From contig CAVYOA010000015.1 of NCBI GenBank assembly GCA_963769945.1, forward strand, positions 1 to 64,000: a stretch of DNA of 64,000 bases, in the 5' to 3' direction. The stretch's first letter is position 1; every line of letters starts with the position of its first letter. The position numbers and the translations under genes were made by a program. Of this stretch, positions 25,897-35,145 are shown piece by piece. Under the pieces are notes generated by a model. The model saw nothing but the letters and a program-made list of their open reading frames with translations, had not been told where the DNA came from and did no database searches. Source of the DNA: WHSW01 sp963769945 (lineage in GTDB: Bacteria; Actinomycetota; Thermoleophilia; Solirubrobacterales; 70-9).

Positions 25897-26799
25897 TGCC
25901 GTCGATTCGCCTCGGCGGCGAAGCCGAGCCGGCCGACAGCGGCCCGCCGGGGCCGCGAGCCAAGCTGCGCACGCGCGAGGTCGAGGTCGGCGAGGTGGCG
26001 ACGCGTTCGCTGTCCTCGCACGGCGAGGGCCGCCCGACGCTGCTGCTTCACGGCTGGCTCGACAACGCCGACACCTGGCTTGTCGGTGCTGGAACGTCTC
26101 GCCGTCGCCGGGCGCCCGGCGATCGCTTACGACCTGCCCGGATTCGGCACCGCGCCGGACCTCGAGCAAGGCTCGGTGCTCGACCAGCTCGTCGAGTTCG
26201 CTGCAGCCGCGATCACCGAGCTCGCCGACAAGTACGACGAAGAGGTTGTCGTCGCCGGCAACTCGCTCGGCGGCTGGGTCGCGCTCAAGCTGGCCGAGCG
26301 CTCCGAGCTGCCGCTTGCCGCCATCGTCCCGATCGCCCCCGCCGGGATCGCGATGGCGCCGACGTTCTTCACCCTCGACCGGGTGCCGGCGATCTCCCGC
26401 GTGATCTCGCTGCCCGCTCCGGTTCCTGCGGCCGTCGTGCGCACGATCGCCGGGCAGCTCTATCGCTCGCTCGCCTACGCCGATCCCGCGGGAGTCGACC
26501 AGCGCGTCGTCGACCGCTTCACCCGCTTCAACGTCGATCGCAGCGTCATCCGCCGCCGCCTCGACTACGCCAAGCGCCTGCGCGGCGAGCTCGACAATCC
26601 CTTCGACGCCGGCGCGATCGACGTGCCGGTGACGGTGCTGTGGGGAAACCGCGACCGTCTCTGCCTTCCATCCGGGGCACAAGAGCTCGCCAAGGCGCTG
26701 CCGGAGGCGACGATCCAGATGCTCGATGACGTCGGCCACACGCCGCAGGTCGAGTGCCCGGACGTCGTCGTCGAGGCGATCGTCGCGCTCGCCGACTAG
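25896..26799 (+). CDS. Alpha/beta-hydrolase (one frameshift)
   Basis: Serine hydrolase of the alpha/beta fold, about 300 residues. The oxyanion region is PTLLLHGWLDNADTW, the nucleophile elbow GNSLGGWVALKLAER, the acid VTVLWGNRDRLCLPS and the histidine DDVGHTPQVECPDVV. An inserted T near 26083 breaks the frame between TWL and SVLERLAVAG. It is translationally coupled to the acyl-CoA dehydrogenase. The first 35 residues include a GC-rich stretch (GGEAEPADSGPPGPR) before the fold starts. A thioesterase or ester hydrolase role in the same pathway is plausible, not shown. Confidence 0.82.
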
Positions 26800-26813
26800 C
26801 GCCGCCACTCGAC

Positions 26814-28040
26814 TCAGCCGAGCATCGGCTCGACCTCGTCGGCGATCAGGCGCCCCAGCGGCAGTGACGAGGTCGCGGCGGGCGAGGGCGCGTTGCGGAC
26901 GTAGAGCGCGCTCTCGGTCCGAGAGACGACGAAGTCGTCGACGAGCGAGCCGTCGCGCGCCACCGCCTGCGCGCGGATGCCCGGCCGGGCCGGCGACGAA
27001 GTCCGAAGCGCGCAGCTCGGGGATGAAGCGCTGCGCCTCGGCGACGAAGGCTCGCTTCGAGGTCGCGTGGCGCATCTCGGTCAGCCCGGTGCGCCAGAAC
27101 TTCGCCATCAGCCGCCAGGTGCCCGGCCAGGCGAGTGTGTCGCGGAGGTCAGCGCCGCGCAGGCGCGAGAGCCGGTAGGCGTCGCGAGCGCCGACCATCA
27201 GCGCGGACGGGCCGAGCAGCACGTGCGCCGTCATGGATGCGCGTCAGGTGAGCGCCGAGGAAGGGAAGTCGGGATCGGGCACCGGATAGACGTTCGCGCG
27301 CACGAGGTGAGCGCGTTCGGGTCGCAGCCGCAGGTAGCCGCCGCGAAAGGGCACGATCCGCGGCTCGTCCGGCAGCACCGGCCGCGCGCGCGAGGCGGTC
27401 CGACCACGCTCCGGCGCAGACGACCACGGCCCGAGCCCGGGTCGTGCCTCGGGCGTGTCTGACGATCGCGCCGCCATCGCCCTCGGCTGACCGAGTCGAC
27501 AGCGCAGCCCGGTGACGACCGAGCCACCGCGAGCCTCGAGGTCGGCGGCGTAACGATCGAGCCACGCGCGCGTAATCGACGACCCCGGTCTCGGGCGAGT
27601 GCAGCCCGGCGATGCCCGCTCACGTGCGGCTCGATCTGCGCGCAGCTCGTCGGCCGCCACGACGTCGCAGGCCCGCAACTCCGTTCTCGGTCCCGCGCCG
27701 CTCGAGCTCGTGCCAAGCGCTCGAGCTCCGACTCTCGCGTCGCGACGATCAGCTTGCCGACGCGTCGCGCGTCGAGCCCGCGTTCGTCGCAGTACGCGTA
27801 AAGCTCGCGCGCCCCGGCAACGCAGAGGCGAGCCTTCAGCGATCCCGGCGCGTAGTAGATGCCCGCGTGAATGACACCGCTCGAGTGGCTCGTCTGATGG
27901 GCGCCGATCCGCGGCTCGCGGTCGAGCACGACCACCCGCATGCCGTCGTTGCGAAGCGCCAGCTCGCGCGCTGTCGCGAGCCCGACGATGCCTGCGCCGA
28001 CGACGACAACGTCGCACTCGGTGGGTGGCGCGGTGCTCAT
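26814..28040 (-). CDS. lhgO: L-2-hydroxyglutarate oxidase-like FAD enzyme (many frameshifts)
   Basis: FAD-dependent oxidoreductase of the DAO/LhgO type, about 405 residues. The Rossmann start is CDVVVVGAGIVGLATARELA, followed by VVLDREPRIGAHQTSHSSGV and HAGIYYAPGSLKARLCVAGA, the hallmark of LhgO. The C-terminal part reads HVLLGPSALMVGARDAYRLS, DTLAWPGTWRLMAKFWRTGL and RFIPELRASDFVAGPAG. At least five single-base shifts cluster between 26980 and 27700, so the middle is hard to read. The ATG at 28040 begins MSTAPPTECD. It would oxidise L-2-hydroxyglutarate to 2-oxoglutarate as a metabolite-repair step. It is convergent with the hydrolase gene. Confidence 0.78.
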
Positions 28041-28103
28041 CGACTCGCTGCGCTGAAGACTGCGTTTCACTCGGGCGCCAGTCTGGCATTACGATCGGCC
28101 CGG

Positions 28104-29068
28104 ATGTCCCTGCCGCTGAAACCGCCGATCAAGCCGCAGCTGGCGCTCTCGCGAAAGCAGCTGCCGACCGACGAGGGCTGGGCCTATGAGCCCAAGTACG
28201 ACGGCTTTCGCGCCCTCGCCTTCGTCGACGGCTCCGAGCTGTTCCTGCAGTCGCGCACGGGCAGGCCGTTGGCCCGCTACTTCCCCGAGCTCGTCTTTCC
28301 CCGAGGGCCGTTACGTGATCGACGGCGAGTTGCTGATCCTCGACGACGACGGCCGCGAGGTCTTCGACGCGCTGCAGAACCGCCTGCACCCGGCCGAGTC
28401 GCGGGTGAAGATGCTGGCCGAGAAGACGCCGGCGCTGTTTCGCGCCTTCGATCGTGCTCGCGGTCGGCGACCAGAGCGCGATCGAGAGCCCGTTCGCGAG
28501 CGCCGCGCTGTGCTCGAAGAGCTCGCTCGGCGGCTTCGCCGACCCCGGCTCGGTCGAGCTGACACCGCTGGTCGAGCGAGCCGGCCGAGGCCGAGCCCTG
28601 GCTCGACCGGCGGCGAGGGCGTGATCGCCAAGCGCCTCGACTCGCCCTACCTGCGAAGGCGAGCGCAAGGCGATGGTCAAGATCAAGCGCCTGCGCACGA
28701 TCGACGCGGTGATCGCCGGCTGGCGGCCCGGGCAAGGAGGAGAACACGGTCGGCTCGCTGATGCTCGGCCTCTACGACTGCGAGGGCGAGCTCCACGTCG
28801 TCGGCCATACCTCCGGGCTCAAGGCAAAGGAGAAGCGCGAGCTCGTAACGACACTGGCGCCGTATGAGACCGGCGACCGCGGCTCCGCCGAGCCCAGCCG
28901 CTGGTCGGCCGACCGCGACCTCGAGTGGGTCGCGCTGCGCCCCGAGCTCGTGATCGAGGTCAGCTTCGACCACGTCAGCGCCGGTCGCATCCGCCACGGC
29001 GCCAAGATCCTGCGCTGGCGCGAGGACAAAGCGCCGGCGAGTGCTCGATCGAGCAGCTCGACAGCTAG
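28104..29068 (+). CDS. ATP-dependent DNA ligase, LigC/LigD ligase type (frameshifts)
   Basis: ATP-dependent DNA ligase of about 320 residues, adenylation domain plus OB-fold, without polymerase or nuclease domain. The adenylated lysine is in YEPKYDGFRALAF (motif I KxDG), later EGRYVIDGELLILDDDGREV (motif III region), EGVIAKRLDSPYL (motif IV) and ERKAMVKIKRLRTIDAVIAG (motif V). The OB-fold has SLMLGLYDCEGELHVVGHTS. Shifts near 28300, 28450, 28575, 28660 and 28730 and one just before the end split it; corrected, it ends ECSIEQLDS at the TAG at 29066-29068. Together with the polymerase gene at 30610 it suggests non-homologous end joining; Ku is not in the window. Confidence 0.85.
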
Positions 29069-29188
29069 CACCACGCGCGCTCGAGCTGATCTCGGTCCGC
29101 GGACTACTGCAAATCGACTACGGACATTTGATCGAGGACTACTCCAGTTGAGAACTGCCGTTCGGCTCCGTCGACCGAGGGGGAGCGC

Positions 29189-30578
29189 ATGGGGCAACGC
29201 CGCAGCATTCGGCCATTCGTGATGGCGGCAGCGGCGCTGTCGGTAGCCGGCCTGCTCGCGACGGCCACATCCGCCTCGGCCCACAGCTCGGGCGCACATT
29301 CCCGCTTGCCTCGTGCCCGACCTCCGCCGCTGTCCTCGGTCCGGGCACCGAGTTGCTGCCCAACGGTCTTTACGAGGTGCAACCCGAGGTCGGTCCGCCG
29401 CTCACCACCCACGGCCCGGACGGGCCTCCGCCGCCGCGGATCCGGCGACGACCGGCATCGGACTTCGAGCCCGGGGACGCTGAGCGCCCACCGGTCTGCG
29501 CGAGCGACCGCAGGCAGCACGTCCTCTATGCGCGGCCCGCCTCCGGCGTCGACAACTACGCGCTCCGCCGTACCCAAGATCCGCGGGATCGTCAGACGCA
29601 TGAACGCGGTGCTGAATGCGGAGTCGCTCGCCAGCGGTGGTCCGAACGCCGATTACCGGGTCCGCTGTGACATCGCCGGTGAGATCGCCGTCGACCGCCT
29701 GGTCACCAACGGTTCGAGCTTCTCGGAGATCGTCACGGCGGCGAGAGAGGCTGGGTACTCCTCCCCCCTGACGAACTACACGATCTTCTTCGACGGCGCG
29801 GCAGGGGCCGAGCTGCGGGTTTGCCTCCTATGACTTCGACGAGCGCGCAAGCGCCGCGAACTACAACAACCGCGGTGGCGGCTACGCAGTCACGTACTCC
29901 GACTGCTGGTACGGCGTCACCCCGATGCACGAGAGCGCCCACAACATGGGCGCGGTCCAGTACGACGCCCCGAACTCGACCGGTTCGGGAATCCATTGCA
30001 ACGAGAGCTACGACGTCGTCTGCTACACGCCCGACGGCGGCGACCGAAACCAGGGCGCGACGGCGTATCGCTGCCCGGGCCGGGCGCGGTTCGACTGCAA
30101 TTTCGACGACTACTTCGATGCCGCTCCCGAGCCGGGCGAGTACCTGGAGTCACACTGGAACCTGGGCTCGCCGCTGAACAGCTTTCTGAACTTCGAAGGC
30201 ACTCAGGCCCCGACGCAGCCGTACGCCGCTCTCGCATCGCTTCAAAAACTTCCGGGCAACGGCAAGAAGATCGCCGGCGCCGCGGGCAAGCCAGGCGACT
30301 GGCAGCGATACAGCGTGCGCGTCCCGGGCAACGCCGAGCGCTTGCGAGTGGCGCTCGAGGTCGGCGAGGGTGCGAACTTGGCGCTTTACGTGCGGCGTCA
30401 GCTCGCGCCGACCAAGCAACGTTTCGATTGCAGGCAGCGCGCCGTTAGGTCCAACGCCGAATGCGACCGCAAGGACCCTCCCGGCGGTCGTTGGATCGTC
30501 GGGGTGCTGACCCGCGGTGGCGAGGCAGGCACGCCATACACGCTGCGGGCCAAGGTCCGGCGGACAAGCCCCCGCTAG
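29189..30578 (+). CDS. Secreted metalloprotease-like protein with PPC domain (frameshifts)
   Basis: Predicted exported protein of about 460 residues. The signal peptide is MGQRRSIRPFVMAAAALSVA with cleavage after SASA. The central part reads MNAVLNAESLASGGPNADYR, YTIFFDGAAG, then NYNNRGGGYAVTYSDCWYGV and MHESAHNMGAVQYDAPNSTG. HESAH fits a zinc HExxH motif, but the third metzincin ligand position is Gln rather than His. The C-terminal about 100 residues (DWQRYSVRVPGNAERLRVAL, LALYVRRQLAPTKQ, WIVGVLTRGGEAGTPYTLRA) look like a bacterial pre-peptidase C-terminal domain. Shifts lie near 29300, 29560 and 29815. Several cysteines support an extracellular location. Protease activity is inferred. Confidence 0.68.
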
Positions 30579-30609
30579 CTGCTCGCACAAGGACGCCGGC
30601 CCGCGCGGC

Positions 30610-31614
30610 TCAGGTGCGCTTCTTCTCCCGGCTCGGCTGCACCCGCTTCGGCTCGCCCTTCTGCTTGGCGAAATGCGGCGGCCAGGGTGCGTCGCCAAGG
30701 CCCTCGGCCTCGTCGCGGGTGGCGAGCTCGAGCAGCGATTCGAGCGAGTGGGCGACGTCGTCGATCGTCGCCGACGGATCGCCGCGCTCGGCGACGCGCG
30801 TGGGCACGGTGTCGAGACGAAGCTCGGCCGGATCGACGTCGGGCACCTCGTCCCACTCCAGCGGCGTCGACACCCGGGCGTCGGGCACCGGACGGACCGA
30901 GTAGGCCGAGGCGACGGTGCGGTCGCGGGCGTTTTGGTTGTAGTCGACGAAGACCCCGTGGCGCTCCTCCTTCCACCACTTCGAGGTCGCGAGGTCGCTG
31001 CGGCGCTCGACCTCGCGCGCCAGTGCCAGCGCCGCGCGGCGGACCTCGGTGAAGTCCCACTTCGGCTCGACCCGAACGTTGACGTGGATCCCGCGCGAGC
31101 CCGAGGTCTTGGGAAACCCGAGCAGGCCGTGATCGGTGAGCACCTCGTGCACCACCAGCGCCACCTGGCGCACCTCCTCGAAGCCGACCTCGGGCGTCGG
31201 GTCGAGATCGACACGCAGCTCGTCGGGGTGATCGAGGTCCGAGCGCCGTGCCGGCCACGGATTGAAGTCGATGACACCGAGGTTGACCGCCCAGACGACG
31301 TGGGCGGCGTCGCCGGCGACGAGCTCGGTTGCGCTGCGGCCGCTGGGAAAGCGCACGGTCGCCGTTTCGAGCCAATCGGGTGCGTTCTTCGGCACCCGTT
31401 TCTGAAAGAAGAATTCTTCCTCGATGCCGTTGACGAAGCGCTTCATCGTCGTCGGGCGCTCGGCGAGGTGGCGACACGCCGCCTCGGCGACATCGACGTA
31501 GTAGGTGGCGAGGTCGAGCTTGGTGAACCCCGGCTCGGGGAAGTACACCTTGCTCGGACTCGAGAGCCTCACCTCCCGCCCAGCCGTCTCGATCGTCGTC
31601 GCTTCCTTGGCCAT
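30610..31614 (-). CDS. ligD: LigD-type DNA polymerase/primase domain protein
   Basis: 334-residue stand-alone polymerase domain of the LigD (archaeo-eukaryotic primase) family, intact. It starts REVRLSSPSKVYFPEPGFTK, followed by RPTTMKRFVNGIEEEFFFQK. The catalytic metal-binding aspartates are in DELRVDLDPTPEV, with FPKTSGSRGIHVNVRVEP (the SGSRGxH block) and ARDRTVASAYSVRPVPDARV downstream. In mycobacteria this activity fills gaps and adds ribonucleotides during non-homologous end joining as part of a fused LigD; here it is a separate gene facing the ligase gene at 28104 across the metalloprotease gene. It is convergent with that gene and 53 bases from the divergent crotonase. Confidence 0.93.
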   Translation of the reverse strand: MAKEATTIETAGREVRLSSPSKVYFPEPGFTKLDLATYYVDVAEAACRHLAERPTTMKRFVNGIEEEFFFQKRVPKNAPDWLETATVRFPSGRSATELVAGDAAHVVWAVNLGVIDFNPWPARRSDLDHPDELRVDLDPTPEVGFEEVRQVALVVHEVLTDHGLLGFPKTSGSRGIHVNVRVEPKWDFTEVRRAALALAREVERRSDLATSKWWKEERHGVFVDYNQNARDRTVASAYSVRPVPDARVSTPLEWDEVPDVDPAELRLDTVPTRVAERGDPSATIDDVAHSLESLLELATRDEAEGLGDAPWPPHFAKQKGEPKRVQPSREKKRT

Positions 31615-31667
31615 TGGCTGGATGATCTCAAGCCGTGGCGCGAGGTGACCGCGATAGCGTCCATTTC

Positions 31668-32638
31668 ATGACCTTGGAGACGCTGACCTACGAGACCGAT
31701 GGACGGGCCGCGCGGATCACGCTCGACCGGCCCGAGCGTGCAAACGGGATCACGCACGAGATGCCGCGCGAGCTCAGTGCCTGCGTCGAACGCGCCAACC
31801 TCGATCCGGCGATTCACGTCATCGCCCTGGCAGGAAATGGATCGGGGTTCTGCGGGGGCTACGACCTCGTGGAATCTGCGGAGCAGATTCCACGAGAACA
31901 ACCGCCCGCCACCTCCTCGGCTTCGCCTGCGGGGGTGCGGGGGGGCGGAGAGGGACGAGTCTCGGGGCTCGCCCGCTCGACCCGGCCGTGATCGCCGCCA
32001 ACCACAACCCCGATGCCACCTGGGATCCGGTAACCGACTACCAGATGATGTCGCGAAACGTGCGCGGGTTCATGAGCCTGTTTCACTCCGAGAAGCCGGT
32101 GGTCTGCAAGGTTCACGGTTTTTGCGTCGCCGGCGGTACCGACATGGCGCTGTGCTCGGACCTGCTGGTGATCGCCGACGACGCCAAGATCGGCTACCCG
32201 CCGGCGCGAGTCTGGGGTGTGCCGACGACGGCGCTTTGGGCGCACCGGATCGGCCCGGCGCGCGCCAAGCGCCTGTTGCTCACCGGCGACTCGCTCTCGG
32301 GCCGCGAGGCCGTGGAGTGGGGGCTGGCGAACGAGTGCGCGCCGCCGGCACAGCTCGACGCGGTCTTCGAGGAGCTGCTCGAACGGGTGGCGCGGATTCC
32401 AATCAACCAGCTGGTGATGCACAAGCTGCTCGTCAACCAGGCGTTCTATGCACAGGGGCTCGCGGCGACGCAGACGCTGGGCACCTTCTTCGACGGCATC
32501 GCTCGCCATACCGCCGAGGGACACGACTTCGTGCGCCGCGCCGCCGAGGCGGGCTTTCGCGAAGCCGTGCGCGAGCGCGACGAGCCCTACGGCGACCACG
32601 GCCTTGGCGGCTCGACTGCCGGGGGTGGATCGAGCTGA
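31668..32638 (+). CDS. Enoyl-CoA hydratase/crotonase with internal palindromic insertion (frameshifts)
   Basis: Crotonase-fold enzyme of about 320 residues. First part: TLETLTYETDGRAARITLDR and GNGSGFCGGYDLVESAE (CoA-binding oxyanion region). After an insertion of about 20-25 residues (31885-31950) the family sequence resumes with SPLDPAVIAANHNPDATWDP in another frame, then NVRGFMSLFHSEKPVVCKVH, GFCVAGGTDMALCSDLLVIA and AKRLLLTGDSLSGREAVEWG. The insertion holds a 14-bp perfect inverted repeat and the 37-bp palindrome seen in the MoxR gene; one fewer G in the run at 31939-31945 and one fewer C near 31974 would make it read through. The ATG at 31668 is preferred to the GTG at 31635. Confidence 0.85.
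31866..31896. repeat. Perfect 14-bp inverted repeat, loop GGA
   Basis: Arms 31866-31879 (CTCGTGGAATCTGC) and 31883-31896 are exact reverse complements around GGA. It lies in the coding sequence of the crotonase, at the codons for LVESAEQIPRE, and directly precedes the 37-bp palindromic element. Confidence 0.85.
31905..31941. repeat. CDS-embedded palindromic element, copy 2
   Basis: 37-bp imperfect palindrome CCCGCCA-CCTCC-TC-GGC, loop TTC, GCC-TGC-GGGGG-TGCGGG, inside the crotonase gene. It is 35/37 identical to copy 1 at 6411-6447, with a compensatory stem swap. The coding strand reads TSSASPAG, also seen as TSSASPPG at copy 3 (49619-49656). Confidence 0.78.
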
Positions 32639-32641
32639 GGT

Positions 32642-33289
32642 CTACCGCTCGGCGGCGCGGGCAGGCCGTCCGAGTCGAGTGAGCGCGTCGAGGAATGTTT
32701 CGACGACACGCGTATCGAACTGGCTGCCGGCTTCTTTCAGCAGCTCGGCAGCGGCCTCCTCGTGGGTCATCGGCGCCTTGTAGACGCGCTCGGCTCGCAT
32801 CGCGTCGTAGGCGTCGGCAACGGCGAGGATCCTCGACTCCACCGGGATCTCGTCGGCGCCGACTCCGTGGGGGTAGCCCTTGCCGTCCGGGCGTTCGTGG
32901 TGGGAAAGAACCCAGCGCGCAACGTCGTCGAGGTTGCAGCTGTAGAGCAGGTCCGCTCCGATCTGGGGATGGCACTTGATCTGCTCCCACTCGCTCTTGT
33001 TGAGCTTGCCGGGCTTTCTCAGAATCTCGTCCCGAATCCCCACCTTGCCGACGTCGTGAAGCTCACCGGCGAGCCCGATAAGTTCGACGCGCTGGGGATC
33101 GAGCCCGAGCTCGTGTGCGGTCATCGCCGCGTAGCCGGAGACCGACCCACCATGATGGGCGAGGTCCGTGTAGCGATCCTCTAGCACCCGGGTGAGCTCG
33201 CGCAGAGGCTGTTCGAAGCCATCGCTGAGCGCGAGCGTCTCGGAGATCTCGTCGGTTTCCGTACTCACGTGCTGCGCCTCCGGAGACAT
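32642..33289 (-). CDS. HD-GYP domain phosphodiesterase
   Basis: 215-residue protein consisting almost only of an HD-GYP domain. Such enzymes hydrolyse cyclic di-GMP or related dinucleotides. Visible are DRYTDLAHHGGSVSGYAAMT, the HD pair in LAGELHDVGKVGIRDEIL, KSEWEQIKCHPQIGADLL, the GYP loop VLSHHERPDGKGYPHGVGAD and VADAYDAMRAERVYK. It has no receiver or sensor domain. The ATG at 33289 follows AGGAGG at short spacing and is preferred to a longer frame start. It is convergent with the crotonase gene. Target nucleotide and partner are unknown. Confidence 0.9.
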   Translation of the reverse strand: MSPEAQHVSTETDEISETLALSDGFEQPLRELTRVLEDRYTDLAHHGGSVSGYAAMTAHELGLDPQRVELIGLAGELHDVGKVGIRDEILRKPGKLNKSEWEQIKCHPQIGADLLYSCNLDDVARWVLSHHERPDGKGYPHGVGADEIPVESRILAVADAYDAMRAERVYKAPMTHEEAAAELLKEAGSQFDTRVVETFLDALTRLGRPARAAER

Positions 33290-33445
33290 GTCCCTCCTGC
33301 GTCTAGCGCTCATCCATGCGGCGGTGTCAGCTTCGCAGGTTCCCGTCGTTTGCGGCAGAAACGCGGATCGCCGGTCGAACAAACGTCCAGGTCAACCGGC
33401 GTGCCGTAAGGGCGCTTCGACCACCCCGTAGGTCGAAAAAGCCGC

Positions 33446-34714
33446 TCAGGCGACGTCGAACCGCAGCCGGGCCGGCTCGAAGCGCTCGACCTCCGCGGTG
33501 CCGAGCGCGGCCGCCGGCGTCAGACAGCCGGAGCCTGCCGGCGTGGCCTCGCCATCGGCAAGCAGGAGCCCGGCTTCGCCCAGCATCCTCGCCGTGGCGA
33601 GATAGCCGGGGTGGCCCTCGGCATCGATCGCGACGCCGACGGCGTTGCCTGATGCGGTTTGAGCGGCGATGTCGATGCGCCAGCGCCAGCCCTCGAGCCG
33701 ATCGGCGGCCGGGCCGAAGCCCGAACTGGGCAGCGACTTGCGCATCGCGCCGCTGACGCGCTTACGAATCGCCGGGCGCGAACGCGCCAGCGCGGCAAGG
33801 CCTCCCTGCACGCCGGCCATCGCACCGGCGGCGGCGTAGCGTAGGGGCAGCGTTGGCGCCGGCCCTGCGATCGCCATTCCCTCGCGGTAGCGAAACGGCT
33901 GTAGCGCCTCGCCTGCCTCGATTGCGGCAAGCGCGGCGCTGCGATGCAGCACGGCCGGATTGATGAACGCCGCCGGGCTCATCGGCGCCAGCACCGAACC
34001 TCGCGAACCGCGTCGCGGCATCAGCCCGATCGGGCTGCGCGCGCGCACGGCCTCGGCGGCGACCGGGTCGTCGATGAGCACGGCGGGATCGGTGATCCGG
34101 CCGGCGTCGCGGTCGCCGGCGATCTCGGCCATGCTCTGGATAGTGCCGCCCGAGAGCAGATCCGACGCGCGCGGCATACCGGGAGGCGTAGCCGTGATCG
34201 CGAGTTCGAGATCGACCGAGCTCAGCCCCTCCCCGAAGCGCTCGGAGGCCGTATCTCTCGCCAGCGCGACGCCGAGATCAGGCGGCAAAGCCTCGAAGCC
34301 GCAGACCTGGACGATCTTGACGCCCGCCCTGCGTGCAGCCTCGTCATGTGCGTCGATCATCCGCCGCACGAACTGGATCTCGCCGGTGAGGTCGACGTAG
34401 TGCGCGCCGGAGGCGATGCACGCCTCGATCACCGGTTCGCCGAAACGGGTGTAGGGGCCGACGAGGTTGATCACGACGCGTGTGCGCGAGGCCATCTCGC
34501 GCAGCGCCCGCGGATCGCCGACGTCGGCTGCGATCACCGCCGGCGCCATCACGCCCTCGTCGGCGAGGATGCGGTCGAGCTTGTCGAGGTCGCGCGCAGC
34601 CGCGGCCCAATGGCGGTCGGTGCCGGAGGTGCGCTCGGTCAGGTAGGCGACAACGCGTCGCCCGGTGACGCTGGTTGCGCCAAAGACGACAGCGTCGAAT
34701 TCGCGGTCGGCCAC
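33446..34714 (-). CDS. Saccharopine dehydrogenase-like NAD(P)-binding protein (trans-acting enoyl reductase family)
   Basis: 422-residue protein, intact. The N-terminal Rossmann segment EFDAVVFGATSVTGRRVVAY and the block VINLVGPYTRFGEPVIEACI, then SGAHYVDLTGEIQFVRRMID, are characteristic of the saccharopine-dehydrogenase-like family that includes mycobacterial trans-acting enoyl reductases (Rv2953 type). The C-terminal part has a shorter domain with GWRWRIDIAAQTASGNAVGV and GHPGYLATARMLGEAGLLLA. It probably reduces a lipid intermediate with NAD(P)H, but no polyketide genes lie nearby. It is a single gene with no close partner. Confidence 0.85.
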   Translation of the reverse strand: MADREFDAVVFGATSVTGRRVVAYLTERTSGTDRHWAAAARDLDKLDRILADEGVMAPAVIAADVGDPRALREMASRTRVVINLVGPYTRFGEPVIEACIASGAHYVDLTGEIQFVRRMIDAHDEAARRAGVKIVQVCGFEALPPDLGVALARDTASERFGEGLSSVDLELAITATPPGMPRASDLLSGGTIQSMAEIAGDRDAGRITDPAVLIDDPVAAEAVRARSPIGLMPRRGSRGSVLAPMSPAAFINPAVLHRSAALAAIEAGEALQPFRYREGMAIAGPAPTLPLRYAAAGAMAGVQGGLAALARSRPAIRKRVSGAMRKSLPSSGFGPAADRLEGWRWRIDIAAQTASGNAVGVAIDAEGHPGYLATARMLGEAGLLLADGEATPAGSGCLTPAAALGTAEVERFEPARLRFDVA

Positions 34715-34788
34715 GAGTCGAAGCTATCAGGGGCCTTGAAAGACGGGTCCGCTTGCGACGTGGTCGACGTTGGCATCGATATCCGGGG

Positions 34789-35145
34789 TCAAAGTCGTTG
34801 ACGTGCCAACCACCGCCGGCACGCCAGCGCCGAAACCCCGATCCCGAGCGAGTCCACAATTACATCAACAGGATCGGAATCCCTCCCCTCGACGAAGCTC
34901 TGGTGGATCTCGTCGCTGATCGCGTAGGCGAACGAGATCGCGATCGCCACCCAGACCGCACGGTGGCCGAGCTCGGGCCGAAGCGCCCAGATCCACAGCG
35001 CTGTCAGCGCCGCGTACTCGCTGAAATGCGCGATCCACCGCATCCACTCCGGAAGCGAGGGCCCGACCGCCTCCTGTGCGGATAGGTAGAAGATCACTCC
35101 CATCAGCGCCAGCGGCGCCAGCGCGCGCGGTGCGGCGTTTTTCAC
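34789..35145 (-). CDS. VanZ-like membrane protein
   Basis: 118-residue VanZ-family protein starting at a GTG that overlaps the cupin stop (GTGA). Four membrane segments are visible. Typical family blocks are LAPLALMGVIFYLSAQEAVG, WMRWIAHFSEYAALTALWIW (HFSEYAALT is the VanZ hallmark), WVAIAISFAYAISDEIHQSF and DPVDVIVDSLGIGVSALAC. VanZ relatives are linked to teicoplanin tolerance, but most members have no known role. Coupled to the upstream cupin gene. Confidence 0.85.
   Translation of the reverse strand: MKNAAPRALAPLALMGVIFYLSAQEAVGPSLPEWMRWIAHFSEYAALTALWIWALRPELGHRAVWVAIAISFAYAISDEIHQSFVEGRDSDPVDVIVDSLGIGVSALACRRWLARQRL

Noticed and set aside
24697..27234. 845-codon open frame on the minus strand opposite the acyl-CoA dehydrogenase and hydrolase
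   Set aside because: It mirrors codon position 3 GC of the plus-strand genes and shows no family motif except its first about 85 codons, which belong to the LhgO gene.
32535..32565. GGCTTTCGCGAAGCC palindrome in the crotonase gene
   Set aside because: It encodes the conserved AGFREAV segment at normal frame and length, so it is ordinary coding sequence.
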